Source: Lepidodermella squamata
Taxonomy: Eukaryota; Gastrotricha
NCBI GenBank assembly: GCA_047495785.1
Contig: JBLDXI010000002.1
Location: 372,001-436,000, forward strand
DNA length: 64,000 nt
Direction: 5' to 3'
In this document: positions 1 to 11,405 of the stretch, in pieces
Layout: each line of letters begins with the position of its first letter
Numbering within the stretch: position 1 is the stretch's first letter
The notes under the pieces: model-generated
The model's database searches: none
The model's input: the letters and a program-made list of their open reading frames with translations, nothing else
What the model was told of the DNA's origin: nothing
Position numbers and translations under genes: made by a program

Positions 1-2
1 AA

Positions 3-1352
3 TTTCAACAACAACAGCTACAGCAGCAGCCTCAATTAACCGCCAACAACCCAGCAGCTCTAACTTCCCTAGATACAGCCTGGGTCAATGTGAATCAACA
101 GGCCAATCTACGTCAGCAACAACAACAGCAGCAGCAACAGACCCAGCAGCCGTTAAATTTCAACGACCCAGCTCGATATTGGCAACAAGTCGCTCAGCAA
201 GGCCGGTCACCTCCGACATTCTCCGGAACCATACCCAGCTCGAGCGGGTTCAATCTGATACCCAATAGTAACTTGGTCCAAGCTGCTCCACCTGTTCAGG
301 ACCAGACTCAAGCTTTATCACTGCGTCAGGTTATTCCTCAGGCTGATATGAGCAACCAGCAGGTTAACACTTACCCGCAAGTTCCTCCGCAAAGGAATTA
401 CGCCTCTCCTATCAGCATTGAATACGCGCCCCAGCAAACGTGGCAAAACCAGCCGCAACAAAGGCCTGTTCAACAGCTGACTTATGTCGAGCCACAACAG
501 AGTCTAGATTCTTACACGAATTCATTCCCCTCGTTACCGATGGCGAGACCAGCAGGTACGTTCGCAGGTGGAAGCAAGAAAGTATCGCACGGCAGTGGCG
601 GTATCAGGCCGAGCTTTTTCAGCAACGACCTGCACTACGCTGGATCAACATTGGGGCTCAAGCGGTTGCGTGGTGGTTTAGCGAGATGCGGCGATGAAAT
701 CCCTATTGCGTACAATCCTAGGAATAAATTTTGCTGCGACGGCATGCTGTATGACTTGGCACCCGGTCAGGTAAGGTTCCTTTCCTTTCCTTTCCTTTCC
801 TTTCCTTTCCTTTCCTTTCCTTTCCTTTCCTTTCCTTTCCTTTCCTTTCCTTTCCTTTCCTTTCCTTTCCTTTCCTTTCCTTTCCTTTCCTTTCCTTTCC
901 TTTCCTTTCCTTTCCTTTCCTTTCCTTTCCTTTCCTTTCCTTTCCTTTCCTTTCCTTTCCTTTCCTTTCCTTTCCTTTCCTTTCCTTTCCTTTCCTTTCC
1001 TTTCCTTTCCTTTCCTTTCCTTTCCTTTCCTACTTCACCTTGACTCCCCTTCTCTTCCCCCAACGCATTTTTCGTATCTCCTTACTTAGCTAAGCCTCTT
1101 ATTTTTGTTTCCTATATCCAGTTCTTCTCCATTAGTACTTATAACTAAAGGCTCATCTTCTCCTTTACAGTTGTGCTGTGACGGAAATTACGCCTACTCT
1201 CCTCGAGGCACCACTGAATGTTGCGGAAGTGTTCCTTACAACAAGAGTTCACATGTGAGTTTCATTTTCATTGATGGCTGATTAATTAACATAATTGTAA
1301 CTTGCTGATTTCCTAGAAATGCACCGGTTCCGGCGTAGTCGTTACTTTGTAA
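3..1352 (+). CDS. Galaxin-like Gln-rich secreted or structural protein, 5' partial
   Basis: The frame is already open at the left edge, so the N-terminus lies outside the window. Exons are 3-770, 1171-1254 and 1317-1352, with GTAAGG and GTGAGT donors and TTTACAG and TTCCTAG acceptors; the stop is TAA at 1350. The first ~150 residues are rich in Gln, Asn, Pro and Tyr with no Cys. The C-terminal ~70 residues contain a single Cys and then three Cys-Cys pairs in contexts such as FCCDGMLYD, LCCDGNYAYSPRG and ECCGSVPYNKSS, ending with KCTGSG. Repeated di-cysteine units of the CC-G-x-x-Y type are typical of galaxin-like extracellular or biomineral-associated proteins. A role in cuticle or matrix is inferred from composition only. 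The first intron carries a long TTTCC microsatellite, and reading through it gives an artefactual Ser-Phe-Pro-Phe-Leu repeat. It converges with channel gene A. Confidence 0.6.
777..1030. repeat. (TTTCC)n pentanucleotide microsatellite
   Basis: About 50 uninterrupted TTTCC units lie in the intron between exons 1 and 2 of the galaxin-like gene, starting just after the splice donor. The tract is pure pyrimidine on the + strand and pure purine on the - strand. Open frames in it on either strand are artefacts of the repeat. Confidence 0.97.
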
Positions 1353-1946
1353 AATCGCTTCAGCTTGGAAATATATCTGCCGTAGGAGGACCAGCATTTT
1401 CATCTTCCTCGCTTTCGATCCTGTAAATAACAATGTTTATAGTTCATTTACGCCTGATGTTATTCATTGCTGCTTATTCATGTGTAAATTTTCTCTAACA
1501 AATCAAAAGGTCGGCTCAATTTTATTTCTTTTCGTTGTATTTTTGTAAACACATATCGAAGTGAGAGAAATTAAAGACGACCTTGTTTGAATAACATGGA
1601 ACCTGTTGACAATTTCCTCTCCGAAAGCATCGAGCGTACATCGGTTTTGTTTCACGACTATTTGCTTTTCTGAAGTTCACGCGCATCAAAAGTTGCGGAT
1701 GAATAAAAAATGAATGATCATTTTCTCCTTTAAAATGAATTTGAAAAAAAATCCAGAACAGATTTTCGAAGAGGGTATTGAAGGCAGCGATGTTGACGAG
1801 AGTTCCTTTTGGCCTCCACGAGGTCATGAAAGCTCTTTAAGTCACCAGAATCTCATCTATTGGTATTGAAAAGAATGAAATCCTAAACAGAACTAAATAT
1901 TGAGATTTATTTATACAAAAATGATTGAAACACCAAAGGATAGTCT
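1353..1946. other. Convergent intergenic spacer
   Basis: This space lies between the 3' ends of the galaxin-like gene and channel gene A. Apart from a likely polyadenylation signal for gene A near 1906-1911 and generic AT-rich sequence, I see no gene. Short open frames on the - strand here have no recognisable domain or splice support. Confidence 0.6.
1906..1911 (-). promoter_or_regulatory. Candidate poly(A) signal AATAAA of channel gene A
   Basis: AATAAA on the - strand about 36 bases beyond the stop codon of channel A. This position suits a cleavage signal, but no transcript end is visible. Confidence 0.5.
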
Positions 1947-4900
1947 TCAACGTCGACCGGGTATAGGCAATCGGGGAGCTGCGAGCGGCGCCATGGTGCC
2001 CTTGTCCCGGGCAGCTTGGCGCAGATTTTTGCCCGCCTTCCAGTTTCTGTACGCTCTTTGCAGCGTTTTCGCCGCAACGTCCTGCTTTTTCCGCAGCTTT
2101 GTCGTGCAAACCTTTTGAACTTGAACTCGGTTGGGGAATGTGTTTTTGAACATAGCTTCTAGATTGTCCTTTATCTGCGTGAAATCCTCGCCGTCGTCGA
2201 TTGAACCGAGTGCTTTTCGGACAAGGCCCATGAGAACGTCGAGGCAGTGAACGATTTCCTCGCCGGTTTTGTTGTCTTTCAAGATTGGCATGTCCAGTAG
2301 AGTTAGGACGTGCTCGTTTGGTTTAGGGCACTGAAGTGGGCCTTCGAGAGCAGCAACGAAATTCGACAAATCTTGGTACTTTATAAACTGAGTAGCCAAC
2401 GGGTCGTATTGCTCCCAAGTTGAGTAAAATCGCTGGGTAAATATGAAAAGAGAGTTAAATTGGGAAACTAAACTTTTCGAAAAATTTTGAAGATTTTTGA
2501 AAAGCTGGCACAATTACCTCGATATCATCATCAGTAACGCCAATATCCTCTTGCTGCGTGGCTTGTTGGTAATTATCGAGAATGACAGCCGCAAACATGT
2601 TCCTGAGAATTCAAGCCAACGTAAATCAAATTTTGAAACGAAAAAAGAAACATACACAATGATGAAATAGGTGAACAGCAGGTAAGAGATGACGTAAAAT
2701 GAAGCAAGCTAAATAAATGCATCCAGAGTTGAGAATCATGGTCGAAATTTAAGCGCGAATTACCGAGTAATTGCCGCAATTTCCGAAACCACCAGTTTCG
2801 AGAACGACATCGCCATTCGGCCGCATCCAGGCCGTTCGGTTGCAGCACGGGTTGTTTTTCGGGTAGTTCGGGTCGGTCATGTCGAGGCCCGGCATACACC
2901 CGGTCTGCGGATCGTCGGTAAAACTCAAGCCCTGATGCACGTTATCCCAACCCGAGATAGTTGTAAGTCGGAACAGAGTTAACAGCGCATTTGGGAATGT
3001 GTGAAAATTGACCAGTTCATCGAGATTCCCGCCATAATGGCCAACATGTCCGAATAAGTTCATGCCAATAATTGCATAGATGAAAATGACGAGAAACAGC
3101 AAAGATCCAATGTTCAGTAGAGCTGGCAATGACATTATTAAAGAGTGCATCAATTTCCTAATGCCTTTCGATGTTCGAATGAGTCGTAGTATACGAACGA
3201 CTCGTAAAACTCGAAGGGATCGGAAAATGGACGGCGAAATGACCAAAGAATCGAGCATTTCCTGTAGCATGATGCTCATAATTGAGAGAAGAACAATGGC
3301 GAAATCGAAGATATTCCAGGGTGATTCAAAGTAATGCCCTCGGAGGCCGAGAATTTTCAAAATCGCTTCGAGTGCGAAAATTGACGTGAATACGAAATTG
3401 CAGATTTCTTGAGAAACCCTGAAATCATGGAATTGAAATAGAGGAATTTAGTAAAAAAAGTTTGTAAATTACGAAAACACGATGTCTTGATTGTAATGCT
3501 CCGTGCACATTGCGCCAACATTCCCAAGAATCGCGAAGGCAATGGCAAACTCGAATCGTTGGCTGCTCGCGATTTCAAACATAAAGAGGCCGAAGGAATT
3601 CTATAATGAAGTAGGAAAAATGAAGGAGAGTTCTAATCAGCTTTCAGCATTCAGCGCCTCCGTGCAAATGAGCGTTTCAATGTTGTAATAAGGTTGGAAC
3701 ATACCGTTGGTTTGACGATAGTCTTCCGCGGCTTTTTCGTACCCAGCTTGCTGATAGTTTGGTAGTACTTTTGCTGAGATTCTGTCATGAACAACGTCAG
3801 AGCGGTGCCGCCCTCGTATTTCTTCTTCAAAGCATTGAAATCGTCGATGATAACACCGACGAATAGATTGAGAAGGAAGAACGAGCAGAGAACTATGAAA
3901 ACGATGTAGTAGACATAGTAGAGCATATTCAGCTCAGGAGCGGGCTGATCGCCAATGTTGTTCGGCGAATCGACTGAAAGCTGGAAAACAGACGTCCAAC
4001 CCTCGAAGCTAGCAACCTGGAACAACGCCAGATAAGCATTGGCTAAGTGGTCGAAGTTAACGTAGTAGTAAGACCACTGCCAATTTTGCGGTAGAGATTC
4101 GCAAACAGTTCGATTTGGGGTCAGCCTGAGGGCGGTTCGATTCCCTGAGTTGCGATCAATGCACATCCAAAATTTTCCGGCGAAGAATTGAACGCCCATA
4201 ATGGCAAAGATAAGCCAGATGATGAGTAGGACGAGAAGTACATTAGTGATGCCTGGTATGGCGGTGATGAGAGCGTTCACGACAATTTTCATGCCTTGCC
4301 AGCGAGAAATCTGAAAAAAGTTAGAAAATAAGTCACCGCTAAAACTCAGGGTTCAGCAAAACAAGGTTCCCAATAAGGAAGCCTAATGGTATTGGGAAAA
4401 TATGTAGAACTTACTGCTCGAAGCGGTCGAAGAGCACGGAGGGTACGTAAAGCTCGAAGCGCTGATAAATTGACCCCACTGCCAAGTTCACCGATGATGA
4501 CATCAACGAATCCAGTGATTACAATGACAAAATCCAGCAAGGTCCAAAACGACGTGAAATACACCTTGAACCCCTGCGCGAACAGCTTGATCATCAACTC
4601 AACAGTGAAAACGCCCAGGTACATCCAGTCCATGTACTGAAGGCCGATAGCCAGGCTTGATTCATCGTCCAGGTTCGCGTCTTGCAGGCATAGAGTCAGC
4701 GAGCTGATAAAAATGAAAGCTAGTATGAAGTATTCGAAAGCTTTATGCGTGCAAATGTTGTTCGCTAACTGGCGAGCTCGCCAGAATTTCAGGCCCATAG
4801 GCTTGTCCAGGGCGAAAGCGCCGCACCACCAAGGTATTTTCGCCTCGCAGAGGGGTGAACAGCAGTCTTTGATGTGATGGCTGTCCTCGCCCGAGGCAGT

Positions 4901-7900
4901 TGAACGGGCCGATCGAGCGACGGATCGCGCGGTTACGTCGCCTTTATTGAGTGTAGTACCCGTTGTTTTCGATTTGGTTGATTGAATGTCGACATCGTCC
5001 GAATCCTCGGGGGCGTTTATTCGAACAGTTTTTGCTACAGTATTCGTTTCGACGTCTTCTATATTTGTTGAATATAAAAATAGCTAAAGATTGGATGAAG
5101 GATGAAAGCTGAATCTTACCATCGTCAAAGTATTCCTCGTCATCAGCTGGCGCCGCTGTGGTGGTTCCGTCATCCACTCCGGTCTCTGATTGCATAGCAG
5201 GCGCTGTCGCGTTTCTACCCTTCTTCTTTGGTGCGCACTTTTTGAATTGCTCTCGGAACCAGTGTCTGATATTGCGTAAACGCTTTCGCAGCTTCGACTC
5301 TTCTTCGTCCTTTTGCATCTTTTTCAACTCATCGGCGTTGAAAGCGTTGAGTAAAACGGCCAAAAACAGGTTGAGAACAACGTAACTTCCAATAAACAGC
5401 GTTGCCAGGAAGAAAGGGATGCACCTAAGAGAACAAATTAAAAAAATTGATAATAAAATTGAAAATAAGCACAACTTACGAGGCAGCTCCATTAGCTATA
5501 ATGCAGTCGAACATTGGCTGGTAGGTTTCACGGCACAAAATTCGGAAGACCAGCATGAAAGCGTGGAAGAAGTCATCGAAATTGAACTCAGGGACGCCGC
5601 TGAAACCTGGAAACGGGGTGAAGGTTTGCGGCCCTGGGAACCCAGGAAATTTGTCCACTGTGTAGGTACCGCCGAAAACTTGCATTCCAATAACGGCGAA
5701 AACGAACATGACGATGACAAGCTAAGCAAAGGTAATCAATTAATCTAGTCGGAACCGTGAAGGTGTTACGTACCACGACTAAAAGGTTAAGAATAGCGCT
5801 GAAGGTGCCGAAGATAATTTCCAGAAGCTGGCGCATTTGTTTCCAAGATTGCGCGAGCTTGAGGATTCGAAGCAGTCGAAGTAGTCGGATGATCTGAATG
5901 TTGAAGCCCCCGGCGGAAATGTTAACATTGCTCATAGCTATATCGAGCAAGCTGGAAACAAATTGCGGTAAAATTTGAATATTTTTTTACACAATTTGCT
6001 AACCTTCCAATAACGACAACAAGATCGAGCCAGTTCCATCGATTCTCAAAATACTCGCCGCACAACGCCGTCAGCTTCAAAACCGCCTCGGTGATGAAAA
6101 TGTACGTGCAAACGTTGTTGATCATATCCAAGGCGTTGCTGACATCGTCGGGTATCATGTAGTAATTCGCCGCCATGCACAGCGTATTCACCGCGATAGA
6201 AAATGTGATCAGCAGCTCGAAGAATGGATCAGTCACTATGACGTATAGGCCGTACTGAAATTTGAGCCATCCGAAGAAGCCGAGGCAACATTTGAAGCAA
6301 CACATCGGATTCCGGTCCCAGTAACCGATTTTCGGTAAATCTTCCTGGTCGACAGCACTGGGCGGCCGGGAGGCGGTTCGGTATAGAATGGAATTCTCCG
6401 CACCTGGCCATTTTGTGACATTCTCTTGGTCTAGGTACTCGGCATCAGATTCAACTCGAGACACGGAATGATGGCGGCTTGATGGGTTGTTATGGTGGTG
6501 GGTGTGTAGAACTTGCGGTTTTACGACCGCAACTGGTTTCCCGTTATTTTGAAGGTCCCCATCTGCCAACTCAATCGTGACGGCCGGGGTCACGGCGTTG
6601 ATCCCGCGTAACGCGGCTAATTTCCTCTCGGTTACATTTTTCACGGACATCAAACTTCGAGTGATAGGATTCGGGCCGACTAAGACCAATCGGAGTCGGG
6701 TTGGGTCGAAAACGAATCTGCGACTAGTCGCGTTTTTTCGTGCTTGTTGAATCACCTCAGGTGCGTCCTCGTCGTCGTCATCTTCGTCGACCTGGTATGA
6801 CAGGGCGACTACGGCCTGGACCAAGTTGGCTAAGTAGAAGTTGAGGAACATGATGCCGATGACGAAGAATAGAAAAGCGGCTGGTCCGTTCGCTGCGATT
6901 ACGGCATGGTATAAGAAGTCCCAGTAATCGGTGTTGAACAGCTGGATTGCGACCATGAAGGACGTGTAGAAATTGTCGAATTTCGTGAAGTCATTGTTAG
7001 GGTTCGGGGTACCATCTAACGATAGACAGGTGTAATTTTTGGGACAGTGTCTGAAATAAGGTAAGATTTCAGTCTGGTTTCGTCATTAGAAGACCTAAAA
7101 AGCTTACTGAGCCATCGACATGTTGCCGCAGACCATGAACTCCCATTGATCGTCCTGCATGAACCAGTTACTTTGGTTATAGACCCAATTCGCCCATGTG
7201 ACCTCATTCGGCGCTGTCGCATTCATGGTATCGTTAATCAACATAAAACCACCGATATCCGCATCTCGAACGCACTTGGTCTGCAGGGTACCCTGAAATA
7301 TCTGCGTACCAAATAGCGCAAATACCGTGAAGAACAACATTGTCCTGTAAATCTTAGTTTTACAGCTTAAAGATGAAATGATATAAACTCACATTATCAA
7401 AACGTCGCCGAGCATTCGCAAAGCCCGAAGTAAGGCTTCGATGATAGTTTTTAAGCCGGGTATAAGAGCCACAGTTTTAAGCACTCGGAACACTCGCAAA
7501 GCTTTCAAGGCTTTGAGAGACGCTCGAACACTTTGAGAATTTGCGGCGAATTGCGCTATAATCGTTGAATACGCGCTAAGCAGTACTATAAAATCTAGCC
7601 AGTTCCAAGGATCGCGCAGATACGTGTATTTCGACATGATGACGCCGCGTGACACAGCCTTGACGAGACCTTCGATGGTGTAAATCGCTAAAAATGTGTA
7701 CTCTGGAGTCGCTTCATCGACATTCATTGCCATGTAGAGCTAAAACATTTCAAAAAAATTTAAATTTTGAGAATTTCAAACATGAATTTCAAAGTTCAAT
7801 TTTTCAGAGTTAATCATTCAGAAACTTACACTGTTCGCTAGAATAGTAAAAATGACGACGATATCGAATAAGGGATGGGTGTAAAGGTAAATGGCGAGTT

Positions 7901-10279
7901 TTCTAAGCGGCATCCAAGGTTTGAAAATTCCGAAAGAAGGAGACGCCGAAAACCGGAAAATGTAGCCTGGCTTATCAAGCCGCTTGCTAACCACCATAAA
8001 TGTCTAAAAATCCGAATGTTAATTCCATGAAAAATAGTCGAATTTGTTACCTCTTCGTATTCGCGATTTTTCGGGTCAATATCTTCGATAGGAAGGCCGA
8101 GCATGTATTTAGGGAAATTCATGGCCACAGCTTTCGGTAGGGTTTTACCCTCAGCCAGCTTCGGATCTTCCTCTGGCAGCTCTTCATCGTCATCCGCCAG
8201 ATTGACCAAGTTACCGTCGACAAGTTTCGCCTCTTCTAAAGCTCGTTGCTGGACTTTTTCACGATCCTTCCGAGCTCGTTCGTTCAATCGAGCTCTCAAC
8301 CGCTTATCAGCCTTTTCATCGTACAATTTAAACTTGGAAAGCATGGCTGCGGCAGCTGGTTGCAAAATAATCTGAAGCGAAAAATCAGTTTTTGAATTAT
8401 CCAAATTTTAATAAAGAAAATCGAGAGGTACCTGTTGCGCATTAGGGTCAGCTTGTTGGTTCAAAAACGGGTCGACAAACTCGAAATGCGACCCAGATGC
8501 ATTCGATGAGGGCGACATGGGTGTCACAACACCAACAGACCGCTCGCTACTTGCAAGGCGCCGCCTCATAGCATCCCCAGAGGGCGACCCCTCACGCGAT
8601 TGCGCCCTGGGCGACCCAGCCGGTTGCACTGGGGTCGGCATTAACAGTGCTGAGGAGGCGGTTTTGGATGGCTCCGAAATGGAACCAACGCCAGGTTTTC
8701 TAACGGCTGATGCTTCCTGCTTATCTGTCGCCGATTTCTGCTGTTTTGTCGCGGCATCGTCTGCTGCTAGGTCAGCGTGCAAATTAGAAGCGACCTTGGA
8801 TGACTCAGAAACGGAACCAAGTGGCCCTGGTTTCCTTGCGGTCGCCCCCTGCTTATCTGTCGCTTGTTTCTGCTGTTTTGACGCGTCAGCCTCTGATTGT
8901 TCGTTACGCGCGTTGGAAGCGCCTTTCGATGCGTCCGAAACGGAACCAAGCGCGCCAGGTTTCCTACTGGCTGACGCTGCTTCTTGCTTATCTGCCGCCG
9001 ATTTCTGCTGCTTTGTCGCCTCTGACTGGTCGGCACGTGTGGAAGAAGTGTTCTTGGACGATTCAGAAACGGAACCAAGCCCACCTGATTTTCCTGTAGC
9101 CGGGGTCGCCTCCTGCTTGTCTGTCGCCTGCTTCTGCTGCTTTGTCGCAGCATCACCTTCTGATTTGTCGGCAGGCATGCTTGAGGTGGCCTTTGATGAT
9201 TCCGAAACGGACCCAAGCGTGCCAGCTTTTCTAATCGCTGACGTTGCATCCTGCTTATCTGTCACCTGCTTCTGCTGTTTTGTCGCAGCATCGCCTGCTG
9301 ATTGGTCAGCAGGCATGCTTGAGGTGACCTTAGATGATTCCGAAGCGGACCCTAGCGTGCCAGCTTTCCTTGCATCCTGCTTATCTGTCGCTGGTTTCTG
9401 CTGTTTTGTCGCGGCATCACCGGCAGATTGATCGGCATACATATTAGAAGTGGCCTTTGATGACTCCGAAATAGAACCAAGTGGCCCTGATTTTCTCGTA
9501 GCCGAGGTCACATCCTGCTTATCTGTCGTTTCTCGCTGCTGTTTTGACGCGGCATCAGCCTCTGATTGGTCGCCACGCGTTGTCGAGGTATCCTTGGATG
9601 ACTCAGAAATAGAGCCTGATGGTCCTGATTTTTGCGTAGCCGAAATCGCTTCCTGCTTTTCTGTCGTTTCTCGCTGCTGTTTTGTCGCAGCACCGCCTGC
9701 TGATTGGTCAACATGCAAATCAGAAGTCACCTTGGATGAATCTGTAACGGAACCAAGTGCACCTGATTTTCTTGCTTCTTGATGATCTGTCGTTTGTTTC
9801 TGCTGTTTTGTCGCGGCATCACCTGCTGAATAGTCGGCACCTGTGTTTGAGGTGTCCTTGGATGACTCCGAAATGGAACCAAGTGGCCCTGATTTTCTAC
9901 TCCCTGGGGTCACCTCCTGCTTATCTGTCGTTTGTTTGTGCTGTTTTGTCGCCGCCTCAGCCTCTGCTTGTTCGGCAGCACGCATGGCCGATGCCCCGGG
10001 CGACGACTCGCTTGGCTGAACCGGAGTGGGAGTAAGCATATCCGAGGGCGCTAGGGACAGGGTGACCCTGGTCGGTTCCGAACTGGTACCAGGTGCCAGT
10101 GATTTCCTTGACCCCGACGCCGCTTCCTGCCTTTCTGCCGGCTGTCTTTGCTGTTTTGCCGTGACCACAGCCTCAGACTGGCTGAGCCGCATGGTGGGCG
10201 GACGTTGGTTCCACGGCTGGTCCTTCGCATTCCGGTCCCTGGGCGAGATTTTATCAAAAGTTATCGACATTCTCCGCAT
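1947..10279 (-). CDS. Voltage-gated sodium channel alpha subunit, NaV2-like (channel A)
   Basis: Exons on the - strand: 10279-8432, 8371-8051, 8003-7830, 7739-7393, 7344-7108, 7050-6004, 5951-5774, 5721-5480, 5424-5120, 5058-4415, 4310-3705, 3600-3473, 3418-2764, 2708-2656, 2602-2518, 2432-1947. The total is 7356 bases, 2451 residues. Four six-helix domains are visible. S4 segments include IIRLLRLLRILKLAQSWK (DII) and LRALRTLRALRPLRA (DIII). Pore loops are NTDYWDFLY, CRETYQPMFDC, SFEGWTSVF and TISGWDNV, giving a D-E-E-S ring. The III-IV linker carries LFMT before SKLGTKKPRK, and the C-terminus has the NaV EF-hand-like region and an IQ-like helix. The family passes depolarising cation current across the plasma membrane; the Glu in domain III resembles NaV2 (DEEA) channels, which are less Na+-selective than DEKA channels. 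The first exon adds a ~600-residue disordered repeat tail absent from paralogues B and C. The first Met is chosen because the frame is open from there, but a shorter start cannot be excluded. Confidence 0.93.
8690..10180 (-). repeat. Coding minisatellite in the N-terminal tail of channel A
   Basis: Exon 1 of channel A contains about eleven imperfect tandem units of roughly 38-46 residues. The unit pattern is ATKQQKQxTDKQ, then a basic RKxGxLGS, then SESSKxTSS, then a short acidic ADQSEAD-like end. Units differ by substitutions and by small in-frame deletions, so the frame is kept. The tail is hydrophilic, rich in Ser, Lys, Gln, Ala and Asp, and likely disordered and cytoplasmic. Neither paralogous channel has it. 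Confidence 0.88.
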
Positions 10280-11405
10280 TTTTGGGCCGATTTTTTTGTG
10301 AAAAGGGGTTATAATGTGACAAAATTTTATTTACATCTTACGCTACAGCACAGCTTATTTAATAAGATGACTCAATTGGTCTGATCCTCGTTGTCAGTGA
10401 CTTCAAAAACGGCAGATTAATTTACAATATAATGTGAGAATTAAGTGATGCTATTACGAAAGTACTCGGAAAAAATATTCCTAAGCCCGGGCGAAAAATC
10501 TCAACCCCAGGCTCACTGAATAGCTGCTATTCAAGGAGGTCTGCGACAATTTTTTCGGCATTTCTCCATTTATCAGAGCAGCACCGTCGGGGTCGCGTTG
10601 CATAGCTACACTGCGTTTTTCTGTATCTGATATTTTTCAGCCATGCGCAATAAAACTTTTGCGCGCTAATTTCGGTGCTCGAATCTTTTTTTAAGGAAAA
10701 AATGAATAGAAGCAAAAAATTAATGAAAATTAATAGACTCTCGATTGATGAAAGAAAAGAGAAACATCGGTGCACAAAGTATATTAGGACAACTGAAAAA
10801 AAAATTTTCATTCAAAATATTAAAATTAAAAATTAAAAAAAAATTAAAATTTCAATAATCTGAAGAATAAATAATTTTATTCTACGCGTTCCTAGAAAGG
10901 TGTGCTAATGAATAATGAGATCCCCAAAATGACCCATTAAAAAATGAATAAAAAACAAGGTTAATTGCTAACATTCAATGATTTTCCCCTGTGAGAAAAA
11001 GGGAAGCGAAATTCTCGAGATGAATGGGTACGGCGACGAAACAGCAACTTCGCAGAACAGCAAATACGACAAAACAGCAAATTTTTTATTCAGCGACATA
11101 ACAGCGAAAACTTACTATGCAAAAGATGCATCGACTTTCTGCTGTTATGTCGCAAGTTGGTAAAAATTGCTGTTTTGTCGCGTTTGCTGTTTTGGGTATT
11201 TGCTGTTATGACGTAAATGAAATTAAAAAGTTTCCAAGACATTTCAGAATTTCATTTGAAAATCTTTATTTATTCCTTCATTTCGTCCATGAAAAAATCA
11301 GTTATTAAAAATTTGATGATAATAAATCATAAACTATAGCGATTATAAAAAATGACTCATCCAAAAATGGCCACTTTTCTCATTATCAGCAAAAACGTTC
11401 GCAAT
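10280..11405. other. Spacer between channel genes A and B
   Basis: This is the region upstream of channel A and downstream of channel B. It should hold the promoter of A, but I recognise no TATA box with certainty. It contains a fold-back element at 11030-11214 and AT-rich sequence. No coding exon is supported. Confidence 0.55.
11030..11214. mobile_element. Fold-back MITE, family ACGGCGACAAAACAGC, copy 1
   Basis: Both ends carry inverted versions of a sequence like GCGACAAAACAGCAA: the left arm runs from ACGGCGACGAAACAGCAACT and the right arm ends TTGCTGTTATGACGT. Inside are further inverted copies of GCGACATAACAGC. A second copy with the same internal order is at 30484-30669. No coding capacity, so probably a non-autonomous element. 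Confidence 0.75.

Noticed and set aside
767-1063. 98-codon frame coding KGKER repeats on the - strand
   Set aside because: It is just the TTTCC microsatellite read in reverse; no gene.
1522-1827. Possible small - strand gene
   Set aside because: No start context, splice support, signal peptide or known domain; sits in the convergent 3' region.
8690-10180. CRISPR-like regular repeat array
   Set aside because: The repeats are protein-coding, imperfect and without unique spacers, in a eukaryotic genome.
8517-10301. Long antisense frames over channel A exon 1
   Set aside because: They mirror the in-frame coding minisatellite; no domain, and the Ser/Cys/Phe composition is the complement of the KQQ repeats.
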